NCBI GenBank assembly: GCA_030544215.1 | Contig: JARZZO010000013.1 | Span: 23,178,729 to 23,242,728, forward strand | Length of the DNA stretch: 64,000 nt | Source of the DNA: Zantedeschia hybrid cultivar | Lineage: Eukaryota; Streptophyta; Magnoliopsida; Alismatales; Araceae | Direction of reading: 5' to 3' | In this document: in pieces, positions 1 to 9,645 of the stretch | Layout: the number at the start of each line of letters is the position of its first letter | How positions within the stretch are numbered: the stretch's first letter is position 1 | Translations under genes and position numbers: made by a program | The notes under the pieces: model-generated | The model's database searches: none | Told to the model about the DNA's origin: nothing | The model's input: only the letters and a program-made list of their open reading frames with translations

Positions 1-339
1 TTGTTTTTCAAGCAAAAATTTAGAAATAGGAGGGGGCTCGGTCGTCCTCCCCGTTGCCGGCCATGGATCATCCTGACCACCATCAACATCGTGGAGGGAA
101 GCCCATGCTCCAGCGAGCCATCCCCAACGTTTGGGGTGCCCATGGACATGCCGACGCGATGCGTTCTTCGTCAGACGAAGAACACGAAATAACCCAAATT
201 AAAATCCGATTTTAATCACAGTAATTACAGTATCTGTGATCATCCCATGATCACAACACAAGTGTTTAAAATCAAAACTATGCATGGAATTGATTATAAA
301 CGCATTAATTTGGAGACCGAAACGGAGAAAACACAGTGG
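1..339 (-). mobile_element. Copia element A1, 5' leader (partial)
   Basis: Non-coding leader of a minus-strand Ty1/copia element whose 5' LTR lies immediately to the right. It resembles the leader of the second A-type element at about 23300-23629, with the same order of recognisable blocks, including a GAAGAAC-rich stretch. The rest of the element (gag, pol, 3' LTR) lies left of the window. No reading frame here is convincing. Confidence 0.8.
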
Positions 340-357
340 AACCTGGCTCTGATACCA
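340..357 (-). other. Primer-binding site, initiator tRNA-Met (A1)
   Basis: On the plus strand these 18 bases equal the 3' end of plant initiator tRNA-Met and finish in GCTCTGATACCA. The minus strand is therefore the complement TGGTATCAGAGC, the usual copia PBS. One base separates it from the LTR. It fixes the element's orientation as minus. Confidence 0.93.
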
Positions 358-781
358 CTGTTGGGATCGCTGTGTCGGGATCCGATCCTAAAACGCAGCG
401 GAATAAAGAAGTTCGGGATCGGATCTGTCCCGTTTCGGTCGTTAAAACTAAAACCGATGTAGATCGATTTACCTTGCGCGGATTCGAATCCGCGTCCGTT
501 TTCCGGTTCCGTCGGAGCGATGCCGCAAGTCGCGCAGATGCCCGACCTCTAGCGGTATCCACGCGGTTCTCCTCGCGATGGATCGTCCTCGCTTCCTCGC
601 TCGCTGCGGCGCTCGAAGATCCCGTCTGACTGCGCGTGATCCGCCGCGACATGCGGATCCAGATTCCCCGTCGAACGGGAAGTGGAGCAGTTGGGAACGG
701 CACGCCCAGAGGAGAGAGAAAGTGGGGAAGAACGAATGACGGCTAGGTCAGGGTTGCTGGCCCCGGACGTAGAATCCGTTC

Positions 782-791
782 TTTTATAAAA
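782..791 (-). promoter_or_regulatory. TATA-like box of LTR A1
   Basis: The sequence TTTTATAAAA sits about 1.13 kb into the LTR in element sense. That would separate a long U3 from an R/U5 of about 400 bp. The same position in LTR A2 (about 24070) reads TTTTATAAGA. The position fits transcription toward the PBS and gag; the start site itself cannot be read. Confidence 0.55.
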
Positions 792-1575
792 AGTCAGTTT
801 GCGGTTTTTCACAAAAACCCAGACTTATCCGAAATCCTGTCGGATTATCCATCGACTTGAAAACCATTTGCGTGTGACCCTCTAGGCCCAACTACCAGTC
901 CAGTTAATAGCCCATTAAGTCCAGTAACCCTTTACTGACCCACTGAATTAATTAATATCCTTATATTCAATTAATCAGCCGAATTTAATGTCCCAGAATA
1001 AATTCGGACGGACTGCCGATCACGTTGGATGCCAAGCAACATCGCGTGGTCCTGGATGGAACTGGGGTTATCGCAACCCTCTATTGGAACCTTTCTATCA
1101 TCGGTTAGCGCGCGGATATAATCCTTCATCCGTACAATGTTCCCGAATCGACCTAGGGCATGGTTTACTGTTAAACCCTATTTGGTCGATTCACTTGAAT
1201 CAGATGCTGCTAATCTGAATCCGATAACTCCTTATCGATTACAGAGTTCGCCCTGGCCAGGGACTTTAAGCGCATCATTCCCGGAACATTCTCTCTCAAA
1301 CAACCGAGAGCGGATGATCCCGTATTGAACACACAATTACCTTCGAGTGCATTTTCCTGAACCCGATCACTTGACTTATTGATATCCCATGGTTAGGGAT
1401 TCGTTCGTCAAGGTCAAAGCTCAGAAACCTACCAACAAGGTATCCTTGGAGTCTCATGTCCAAGGATCATCCACGCAACCGTGACAATTGAATCGAGCTG
1501 GTTAACAGTGAGGTGATTACCATCCAGCGATTCATAGTCGGATCAGTTCAGTGAACTCATTCTCCAATGAGCACC

Positions 1576-1654
1576 TATAGGTTCAGCATAGTGTCTCCAC
1601 ACAAGTGACTTATGGGATCAGTCACCCTCATCATATGAGCTGAAGTAACCTATA
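1576..1654. other. U3 cloverleaf structure (LTR A1 copy)
   Basis: A 79-nt block closed by TATAGGTT with AACCTATA, continued by TTCAGC with GCTGAA. Inside are three small hairpins: GTGT/ACAC, GTGAC/GTCAC and CTCAT/ATGAG. The same layout occurs in LTRs A2 (24864-24942), G (17160-17238), F (36674-36752 and 61417-61495), all exactly 79 nt, and E (47134-47211). The paired bases differ together between types. A folded RNA is inferred from this compensatory change. Confidence 0.75.
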
Positions 1655-1728
1655 CTAGTCTATCCGGATGTTCGATGTCCTATCTCAAACATCCTATGAC
1701 TAGGAACAATTAAGAACATGTGTTTATA

Positions 1729-1772
1729 AGTCTTTGGTCCCGTAATTATGATCTCATCATAATCCAAAGACT
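1729..1772. other. U3 44-nt hairpin (LTR A1 copy)
   Basis: Outer stem AGTCTTTGG with CCAAAGACT, inner stem ATTATGAT with ATCATAAT, loop CTC. Copies of the same 44-nt length occur at 17312-17355 (G), 25017-25060 (A2), 47284-47327 (E) and 61569-61612 (F). Outer stems differ but remain paired. It lies about 140-185 nt from the LTR start in element sense, so it would be in the 3' UTR of the genomic RNA. Confidence 0.8.
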
Positions 1773-2224
1773 ATTGCACATGTTCATGGAGTTCATCGTG
1801 ATTCGATGAACACAGATCGAATTAATTACACACAATGAATTATTGCCATTTATTAATAATCTGAATATATACACAGTATCGGATTGGCTTTGAGACCATC
1901 TAATACTAACAACTAGAAGCTCATTCTGACTATTTAGAATCTCGATAGCTTCAGTTTCAGGCATCTGTTACAGGAAAATCACTAAAATTAGTCCATGGAG
2001 AATTCAAGTGCAAGAAACTGAAGGGTAGAAGTGACGTACCCACTGTGTATCCAGAAACATGCGGTTCGAGTACCGCCGAGAATAATCTCCCATGTACTTG
2101 AAGCTGTTTCGCAGGGATTTATCCTCCTGCAGGGCATCCCCGGTGCGGTGCCATATGGCGATCTCAGCCCGCCTCACTACTCACCAATCTTGACCGATAG
2201 CAGGAGATCGGCGGCGACCTCGGT

Positions 2225-3412
2225 TCATATCAGGATGGTCTGGGTAAGCAAGTAGAGGCTGATGCCACCCCCATGTGCGATAGCCATCCGGATGAAGAGG
2301 CCGTCACAGATATTCACGCACAGCAGGGGCACCTCCCGCCGGAACTGAGAAAGGCTCTGGGACACCCACGGCTGATCGGCCAGATCCTCCTCCGCGTATG
2401 GCATCCACACCACCTGAATGGAACAAAGAATTAGACCTAATCATTTCGGATGCATATGTACTTCAAGTTACTCACCATATGAGGAGGGAATGTATCAAGC
2501 TAACCGCGGATGTCCTCCACACGGTACGACACCGGGCGATAGTCCCGGACCACCTCCCACCGCGCCATCAAAGGGATCCACCCCTCGCGGTCCGCAGATA
2601 CATTCCCTCGGCCGAAGGGAAAGCGGGTGTAACCCCAGATCTGCAAGAGACAACCTAGTCAGTACCAATCAACATAAGTAAGGATGGAGAACCACAGCTA
2701 AGAGGATTACCTGGAGAAAAGGGGTAAACCCACCCAAGTTACCAGAGCCCTGCCAGTAGCCCACCAGGTGGGAGAAAAGATGACCCAGCATGGCAGCTCC
2801 CCACGCCATCTTCTTCGCTGCCTCAAGGTCCTCCAACAGCGGCAGATACTTCAGATTAACTCTATCTGAAGCTGTGGCAAATAGCAGCCGCCCAAAGAAA
2901 AACAGGAGGAAGATCCGCAGGTTCTCGTCATCCGATCGGTCATCCAAGTCTAGGAGTGTCTCCACTCTCTCTGCGAAGGCCTCTAGCGTCTCGCTCGGCA
3001 TCCGCCGCACCCGGCTCAACCCCACCGACCGGGCGAAGTGCCCAAGGGGTATGTGAGATAGCGCTCCCTGCACCCTGTAATATCCCTCGCCCAAGAGTTG
3101 ATCGGATAGCTGGCGATAGTCCCTGAGCTCGGGACCCACCACTGGATCTCCGATGACCGGCGGGCCTGTCAAGAACGACACATCCTCCAGCGTGGGCAGC
3201 ATGTGTCCCCACGGCATGACGAAGGCCTGGCATCTGTCATCCCAGCGCTCTCGAAGAGCCACTAGGAAAGGTGCGTCTACCATGAATGGTCAGACCCGGA
3301 ACAGCGGCCCGAACCCGAAAGCGTCCACCTGGAAGATGAGCCGATCTGGCAGGGCGTGGTACCAGGCCCAGACCAGCTCCCATGAAACGCGGCCTCGGAC
3401 CCTCTGAGGACC
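2225..3412 (-). pseudogene. Plant mobile domain (MAIN-like) gene, broken
   Basis: Three exons in one phase: 3412-2711 (acceptor after TTTTTCAG, donor CAG/GTAATC), 2640-2476 (donor GGTGAGT) and from 2413 leftward (acceptor ATTCAG). The first exon shows the family core: a 'GFGPL' block, then 'ALRERW', 'MPWGHMLPTLEDVSFLTG' and 'PVIGDPVVG'. The later exons give 'YRVEDIRG', 'WMPYAEEDL' and 'PLLCV'. The family (PF10536) occurs in host proteins acting with PP7-like phosphatases in silencing and in transposons. One in-frame TGA lies just before 'PFMVDAPF' (near 3285) and one TAG near 2500, so the copy looks dead unless the exon model is wrong. A first exon right of 3412 is likely but not identifiable. 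Confidence 0.72.
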
Positions 3413-3464
3413 CTGAAAAAATCCAAACAACATCAGAGAATAAGGGCATAAGCAATTGAGCCTT

Positions 3465-3665
3465 CACTTGGCCGGACGGCGGGATGGCCGGCCGCCCGCC
3501 TGACCGGACGGTGGGGTGACCCGCCGCCCGCCTGGTCGGGCGGCAAGCCAGCCTGCCGCCCGCCTGGCCGGACAGCAGGGCGACCTGCCGCCCAGCCCGG
3601 CAGACGACGGGCGGACGGCGGGCCTGTCCGCCGTCCGTGCGGATGGACGGCGCCTCCACCGGCCG
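3465..3665. repeat. GC-rich palindromic minisatellite in element D
   Basis: About 200 bp of diverged CCGCCCGCCTG-centred units. Several form short perfect stems, for example GGACGGCGG with CCGCCGTCC at 3613-3636 and GGGCGGCA with TGCCGCCC near 3540. Long open frames here on both strands are low-complexity Arg/Pro/Gly and are not credible genes. Confidence 0.7.
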
Positions 3666-3699
3666 CCCTCCCCATGCTTCAAAGAAAGAGAAGAAAGCT

Positions 3700-4000
3700 C
3701 ACCTTCTTCCTCGAGGGCGCCTCCTCGCTGCCGCCGTCCTCTCCGTCACCTTCTCCTTCTTCCTCCTCACCATCACCACTGTCGTCTCCCTCATCCTCCT
3801 CCGCTGCCGCCGTCGTTCCTTCCTCCTCTCCTCCTTCCTCTCCGGTGTCGCCACCGCCACCGCTGCCGCCGCTAAGAGCCCCCTCTTCGCTGCCGCGGAT
3901 GTCCTCGGCGTCACCTCTGCGGACGTCCTCGTCTCCGCCACCGCCGCCGCCGCTGCCGCCCGCACCGTCGCCGCCGCCGGCCCTCCTCCTCCTAAGAGCA
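3700..4000. repeat. CCT/CCG trinucleotide-rich tract
   Basis: Pyrimidine-rich trinucleotide sequence (TCCTCC, CCGCCG, TCTTCC). It gives poly-Ser, poly-Pro and poly-Ala frames on the plus strand and acidic Gly/Glu frames on the minus strand. It lies between the two minus-strand genes of element D. Confidence 0.7.
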
Positions 4001-4132
4001 CGGGGGAGCCATACCCTCGCCATGGACGTTCTCTTTCGAAGGTCGGGGAACGAAAGAGAAGAAGAAGAAGAACAAGAGAAGAGCCAGGAGAAAAAAAGAG
4101 GGGGCCGGGTTAAGTCTGTTTAAACCCCGGGA

Positions 4133-4405
4133 GGACGGCCATGGCTTGGCCGTCCGCTAGCGTGGACGGCCGTTCGCTCGCCGTCCGTCGGCGCGTGGCC
4201 GCCACGGACGGCCACGCGCTGGCCGTCCACCCGCACGGACGGCCACGACATGGCCGTCCGCTAGCGTGGACGTCCATGCGCTGGCCGTCCGCCTGCACGT
4301 GGCCGCCTCGGACGGCCACGCGCTGGCCGTCCACTAGCGTGGACGGCCATGCGCTGGCCGTCCGCCAGCGTGTGGCCGACACGGACGGCCATTCTCTGGC
4401 CGTCT
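4133..4405. repeat. Array of eight GGACGGCC/GGCCGTCC hairpins
   Basis: Eight units, each an 8-bp inverted repeat (GGACGGCC then GGCCGTCC, nearly invariant) around a 7-nt loop that varies (ATGGCTT, ACGCGCT, ACGACAT, ATGCGCT, ATTCTCT and others). After the first two units, spacers tend to alternate between 8 nt (such as GCTAGCGT) and 19 nt (around GTGGCCG), giving a period of about 73 bp. Confidence 0.85.
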
Positions 4406-4541
4406 GCCCACTCGGACGTCCAGGAGCCCGCCGTTCAGAGTGTTTAGCGGAGGGTTAGCCATTCAGAGGCAGATTGCTCACATGTGTAAAAGGAATTTCA
4501 GGGAAAATAGGATGTTATTCATTGAAAATTGAAAGGCTACA

Positions 4542-5927
4542 TTATTCCAACGCTCTGCGTCCCATAAAAAAGGCACAGACAACAGGACGGATATTGGCTA
4601 AATAGCCTACATATTTTGCGACTTCCCCTGAAGTCTCTGCTACGTCTAGACGTGCCTTGGTGAACCTGGAGTGACGCCGCCATGCACGTCGGAGCCGGTC
4701 TATGGCCTGAACCTCTCTCGTGTACCCAGTGTGTCGCGGCACGATCAGGGTGTCATGTAAGGCAGGGAATGGTACTTGTCTGGGAATTCCGATCTGAAGA
4801 TGACAGCGATGTCCCTGATACACAACCAACTCATCGGGGCCAATCAGCCACAGCTCACGGTCGCGAGAAGCCCTCGTGGTAAACTCCGTGTTCCGAAGGA
4901 TCATTGGGACAAATATGAAATTCTCCACGGGCAGGAAGTTTAGGTAATCACGCCAATCATCCCGCGTCTTGAGGTGAGCCGTGAGACACCTGACTTGATC
5001 CTCGGGGCCAAGAAGCGAGCATGCAGGATACCACGCACTGTGCTGAAATATTCTCGAGGCAGAAGTTACACTTTCATCAAAATCTAAGGATACATGCATT
5101 TCCATCCATAGTTGCAAAGTGAACAAACTTCCTCTCGCAGGTCGCCCCATGCTCATATGGCTGAGCCCTCCGTACAGGTGTGACAAGATTATCGGGGCAA
5201 GAGAGTGGCCTCGCTGCAGTAAACTCAGCACGCTCACATATTCCTTTTCTAGCACCGAGCCTGTAGTGGGGAACCACAAAACTCCCCCAAGAACCAAGCA
5301 CAAACCTCGCATCAGCCTTTCAGGTTCGACCACCTTGCGCCTAATTTCTCGGATCAACCAATATGCAAGGCGGTCAACGAGGATCCCCCGGCTGTTGGTC
5401 ATACGGCATACTTCCCGTTTATCCCGCACAATGTCAGCGAAGGTCTCTTCCCACGAAGGCAAGCCAGAAGGATCACCGGCGACTAGGCCCTCCCAACCAT
5501 AGAAGGTCTCCACCTCCTCTAGCAAGACTGTTGCCTCAAACTCCCTAAACACAAAGGTGTGGGTCTCCGGATGCCACAACTCCAGCAGCGCGCCCAATCC
5601 TTCCCAGTGCCAGTGGATGGCAGTAAACCATTTGGCAAACACGATGGAGCGTGTCAGGTTCCATCGGTGCATGTACACCCTCATGCTTAATGTAATCACC
5701 TCCAGTAGCGCCGCGAGCCATGCATACTTGCGGGTATGCCTAGCATCAGGAAACTTTGGGAGGGGCTGCAAGGTAACCAAAAATCAACAAAGAGAAGAAA
5801 GAGACGAGATGAACAAACGAAGGTCCTAGCATACCTGTCCGTGGGCCACCAGGTTGCTCAGGTGGCCATCCACATCAGACAGAACTCCAGGCCCTTTGGC
5901 AGTGGCACGAGTAGAAGACGAAGCCAT
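4542..5927 (-). CDS. DUF7745-like plant protein, two exons, apparently intact
   Basis: Exon 1 is 5927-5835 (31 codons from ATG, beginning M-A-S-S-S-T-R). A 69-bp intron follows (donor CAG/GTATGC, acceptor CTTGCAG). Exon 2 is 5765-4542, ending in TAA. Both junctions are phase 0, giving 438 residues without a stop. Residues about 90-135 contain 'LLELWHPETHTFVF' and 'LLEEVETFYGW', which resemble the plant DUF7745 pattern (conserved Pro, T-F-x-F, L-E-E, Gly). No catalytic motif, signal peptide or clear membrane span is visible, so function is unknown. Such genes are common in plant transposon context. It lies about 1.1 kb upstream of the broken plant-mobile-domain gene, same strand. The DUF name is recalled from pattern, not searched. 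Confidence 0.6.
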
Positions 5928-6249
5928 CCTTGCACAGGAAAAGTGGAATTCTGGAAGAGGACCCCGCGACAACAACCCTTTTAATTGTCTCGGGATAATC
6001 TCAACTCTTTCCACATTCCGCAAAAGACGGAGAGGCATCCACATCTCTTTTCTTTCCCCTTTTGTGGACGGCATGCCCTGTGTCTTCCACCTTTTCGTGG
6101 AAAGCAAGCCCCTTGGCCTTCTATCACTTTGAAAGAAAAGCCCATCTACGAGAGGACAAGATGCCTTTCTCCCCTCTCTTCAAGGAGGTAACCTCACCCC
6201 ACGATTAAGGTAACCACCTTGATCAATGAATTAATGGCTCATCTCGGAA

Positions 6250-6324
6250 TTCGAGTCGAAGCCATATAGGATTGGCATTCTACCAATAGAATAGCCATAT
6301 CTTCCATATCGGCTTCGACTCGAA
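6250..6324. repeat. 75-nt foldback
   Basis: TTCGAGTCGAAGCCATAT (6250-6267) pairs with 6306-6324 with one bulged C. The interior folds further (GGCATTCTA with TAGAATAGCC; ATTGG with CCAAT). It could be a small MITE-like foldback or a small-RNA-type hairpin. No clear TSD is seen. Confidence 0.6.
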
Positions 6325-8140
6325 ACGAAACATTTGCTTCTTATCCTCCTGCAATTTGACATGTAATGTTGTGATTATTGAAAATATGAACGTTGCTGAT
6401 GTGTGTTCTTGCAGCTGCAGGGAATCGGAGGCGAATAGGACCAAAGACACAGGAGGCTAATAACTTCGGGCATATAGACTCTGAGTTCCTCTTTAAACAA
6501 AACAATGAGGAGTCTATATTCCCCAAGTTATTCGATTGGCCAATAAACTCCTCCTGTTTGCATTAGGAATTGCATTAGGAATTTGTTTTGTTTCTAAATT
6601 GCAACCCAACATGCATTTGCATAAGCATTCATCCTCGCCCTAGGGGCAACGACCATCATCCATCACTCTGCTTAACCCATCGCTGATCTGTGATTCTGGC
6701 AGTTGTACGTTTGTTAGCCTTTTGAATTGCAAGACCCCTTCCTTCTTTTTCAACACGTGTGCTTAAGATTCTCTCACTTGGCGATCCCATGATGCGCCAG
6801 GCCACCGCGCGCCCGTTGTGTCAAGAGTTCTTCAAGTCACACTCTTACACCTTTCATGCTCGAGATCCCCTTGTGCCAGATCGCTATATTCTGGTACGCC
6901 AAGGCCTCGCGGTTCCAGCACCCGAGGGTCCCACGGACTGTGATTCTCTAGTACTGAACTTTGTTCCTTTTCTTAAATCACTCTTGCAACTCAAATAGCC
7001 AGCCTTCACGCACTTGCCGCATTTGCATGTCATCCTTGGGGATAGCTCATCCTTCTCCGGGCTGTCCAAAATCAGCTTCGATTTCCGGAACACCTATTTA
7101 TCATTCCGTTCCACTCCACTGCAAAACAGGTGTCCCGGAGGGGCATTAGAGGGCTGTAGGCGCCCAGAACGTTCCTCCTTTCCGTCGCAGCGGCGGCGAA
7201 GTTTTGGAATTGGGGGTTCCTCCCGTTCGTCTTAGCACTGTGGCGATTCAGAGGGGAGGGGTTAGAAATGAGAGTGTGATCGCCAGGAGCATTACCTTTC
7301 GGTTCCTGTGCTCCGCAGGAGTGTAGAAGGTGATCGCGCGTTTTGTGGGAGCGAGAGACGTCGGTTCCTCCTTCTCTTCCTCCGGCCGGCCAAAGGAAGA
7401 GAGCCCGGTACTCTGTACGCGTGTAGGTGTTAAGGATCCCTGAAAAGAAAAGACCAAACAACGGAGAACCCGATTAGAACTGTAATGTGCAAAATATATC
7501 CGTAAAGATGTAAGAAACTAGTTAAAATTAGAGGGAAACGCACCGGATGGGTGGTGGGGAGGGAAGGTGACCATATGTTATGGCCACCCACCTCCCGTTT
7601 TTTTTTAGAACCTCTGTGGGGGTAAAGATCACTAAGTCATCCTACGTGCATGCATGCAAATGGAGAGGAGTTGTGTGTGCGAAAAGTGGAGTGGAATCAC
7701 TAATATAATGGAATGAATAAAAAAAGTAAAAGAGAGAAGTTAGAAAGTCAAGCCCGTTTCGAAGTGCAGCCTGAGCCTTCTCCTTGGAGTTTCCTCGAGC
7801 TTCTCACCAGAAGGTCCCTCTCTGCGAAAGATCCTTAACCCAAAGTTCCTTCACTCCAAAAGATCCTGAACCCGAAATCCTTTATGTTAACCCCCCCCCC
7901 ACAAAGTCCTTAACCCCGATGTGGGGGGTTTAAATAGACGAAGGAAAAAAGGGGAGAAAACAGGGGTCTAAATCCCCGTAAATCACCCTTCAACCAATGG
8001 GGAGTGGTCAAGGTTTGGAGGTAGTGGGCGCGGCAGTCGACGGAGTGGGGAGTGGTCGGAGTAGTGGGGGACGAGAGCGGAGAGTAGAGGAGATCGTGGG
8101 GAAGACGGGGTCAAGAGGGTGGTTAAGGAGTGGACGGCCA
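6325..8140. other. Gene-free part of element D
   Basis: I see no supported gene here. The region holds mixed unique-looking sequence, a run of ten C (7891-7900) and short T runs. The LTR of D probably begins in this interval, but I could not find its left end, a PBS or a convincing polypurine tract. Confidence 0.4.
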
Positions 8141-8511
8141 GGTGACATGCCTTCCATTCTTGGGGTGGAAGGCGGCCCGGCTGGCCTTCGAAGGGAGTGG
8201 AAGGCGAGGGGTGGCCTTCGAAGGCGGTGGAAGGTAAGGGGTTGGCCTTCCACGAAAAGGTAAAAAAGGTGGCCAAAAGGTGGAAGGCAAAGTGGTGGCC
8301 TTCGAAGGGGTTGGAAGGCGGGGGGTGGCCTTCGAAGGCGGTGGAAGGCAAGGGGCTGGCCTTCCACGAGAAGGTGAAAAAGGGGCAGGATTTGGTTAAT
8401 GGGCCTAGCTGGTAGTGGGCTTAGATGGCTGAAATGAGGGAGATTTATGATGATGAGCTGATGGTGGAGGGGATTTATGACCAAAAGGCTGGTCCAAAAT
8501 CGGTGTCTACA
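8141..8511. repeat. Right end of element D LTR with GGAAGGC palindromes
   Basis: Ends CGGTGTCTACA at 8511. It contains repeated TGGCCTTCGAAGG and GGAAGGC/GGCCTTCC inverted motifs; a block of about 58 bp near 8209-8268 recurs near 8325-8384. Open frames across the repeat encode repetitive 'WPSKAVEGKGLAFHEK' and are not credible proteins. Confidence 0.6.
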
Positions 8512-9456
8512 ACTGCGTTGTGTGTCGTGCGATCACGGGCTTTTCACGTGACCGGATCGTACTGTGCCGGGTTTTGTGTTACTGTGGACCTGGAGTGATA
8601 GTTGTAGCGCTTTATCACCCTGTGCTGGTGTGGGTGGAGCACAGCGCCGGTGGGGGCGTGGGCGGGGTGACGCCTAGTGAGAGAGGGTCACCTGGTGAAC
8701 CCCGGGGTCAGCTAGTACCGGTGTGGGTGTGGTACTTTCGGAGTGTCACTCATGCTGAGGGAAGGAGTAGCCACCTGAGCCAGTTGGGCCGGAGTAGCTA
8801 GAGTGCTATCAGAGGGGTTACTGCTTGGTCTCAACGGGTCGATGTTTTCCCCACTGTTGTTTGTGTGGCTGGCGTGTTTTATCGAGACGGCGGTTGTAGG
8901 TTCCCTAGTCGTCTGGTTTAGAAATATGCATGTTTAATACATTTTCGACTGCATGTGATTCGCATTGAGATCTAGGAATAGTAATTACCACTGTGCTTGT
9001 TACTTTACCGTCAGTTGTATTTTTTCACTTGTAGGTGTGTGCGTGGGCAGTGGGGATCGAAGGATCCCTACTGAGTCTTGTCTTTGAGACTCACCCCCCC
9101 CTGCGGTTTTCAGGTGAGGACTCCCGGCAGACCTAGCGAGGAGAGTGCGGCTGTGTGTTGAGCGCCGTCAGCTGTTATTCCGGGGTATGCCCCGACGTAG
9201 TTGTTATTTCATTTCTGGCCTGTATGATTAATTATTCCTTTTCTGTTGGAGTATGTAATTATTTGCTGTATCGAGTCGCATTGTAATAACTTTTAATTCC
9301 TGCATTTTCATTTCAAAATTCAATGCGATGTGAATGTTTAGCTTAGTTTATTATTTATTTTCCCAGATTTACTTAGATCCTAGTTTGGTTCCAAATTAAT
9401 GATTCGGTACCCATTTAGTAATCGGATCCCCGATTATAGGGTGGCGGGTCGTTACA
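8512..9456 (+). mobile_element. LTR-B fragment (3' part)
   Basis: Aligns with the right part of the complete LTR-B copies and ends in the same GGGTCGTTACA. Its left end is cut by the element D terminus, at a position corresponding to about 63487 in the copy at the right of the window. It sits inside the LTR of copia element 1. TSD halves expected outside the window are ATGTG (LTR-B) and ACTGC (D). Confidence 0.88.
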
Positions 9457-9645
9457 ATGTGTGTTTAAGTGATCAGTCTCATTAGTATTATCTCATCATA
9501 ATCTGATCACTATAGCACATATTCACGGACTTCATTATGAAACAATAATTAAAGCGATTTGCACATAATGAATATTATGCCATTATATTGATAAATGAAC
9601 GAGATTTACATTGTTAGATTGGCTTGTAGGCCACCTTAACTAACA
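9457..9645 (-). mobile_element. 3' LTR of copia 1 (type G), 189-bp remnant
   Basis: Nearly identical (about six differences) to 17301-17489, the corresponding part of the full type-G LTR. Truncated at 9456 by LTR-B. It retains much of the U3 44-nt hairpin (9468-9511) and ends CTAACA directly at the polypurine tract. Confidence 0.9.

Larger units (their letters stand above)
359..1911 (-). mobile_element. 5' LTR of copia element A1 (type A, 1553 bp)
   Basis: The LTR starts TGTTGGGATC after the PBS and ends CTAATACTAACA on the plus strand. In element sense it begins TGTTAG and ends CCCAACA. A near-identical copy lies at 23649-25199, and more distant relatives (types G, F, E) occur elsewhere in the window. 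The bases after it (ACTAG, 1912-1916) should be one half of a 5-bp TSD whose partner is left of the window. It appears to be inserted in element D. Confidence 0.92.
1912..8511. mobile_element. Element D (fragment, orientation unsettled)
   Basis: A unit between LTR A1 and the LTR-B fragment. Its right end reads GGTGTCTACA, a typical LTR terminus, and abuts LTR-B at a position internal to that LTR, so D appears inserted in LTR-B. It carries two minus-strand genes (plant mobile domain, DUF7745-like) and arrays of GC-rich palindromes, but no gag or pol in the visible part. Extra ORFs of the plant-mobile-domain type, often antisense, are known in some plant Ty3/gypsy lineages. That would make D a plus-strand element with antisense genes (inference). 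Confidence 0.5.

Noticed and set aside
340..357. tRNA-like sequence at each copia PBS (also 15918, 23630, 60167)
   Set aside because: Only the last 18 bases of initiator tRNA-Met are present, with no cloverleaf upstream; they are primer-binding sites, not tRNA genes.
1746..1964. Small frames within LTR A1 and similar frames in the other LTRs
   Set aside because: They shift or break between copies of the same LTR, so they are not coding.
3516..4123. Long open frames rich in Ser, Pro and Arg on both strands
   Set aside because: They lie on GC-rich palindromes and CCT/CCG repeats; composition alone explains them.
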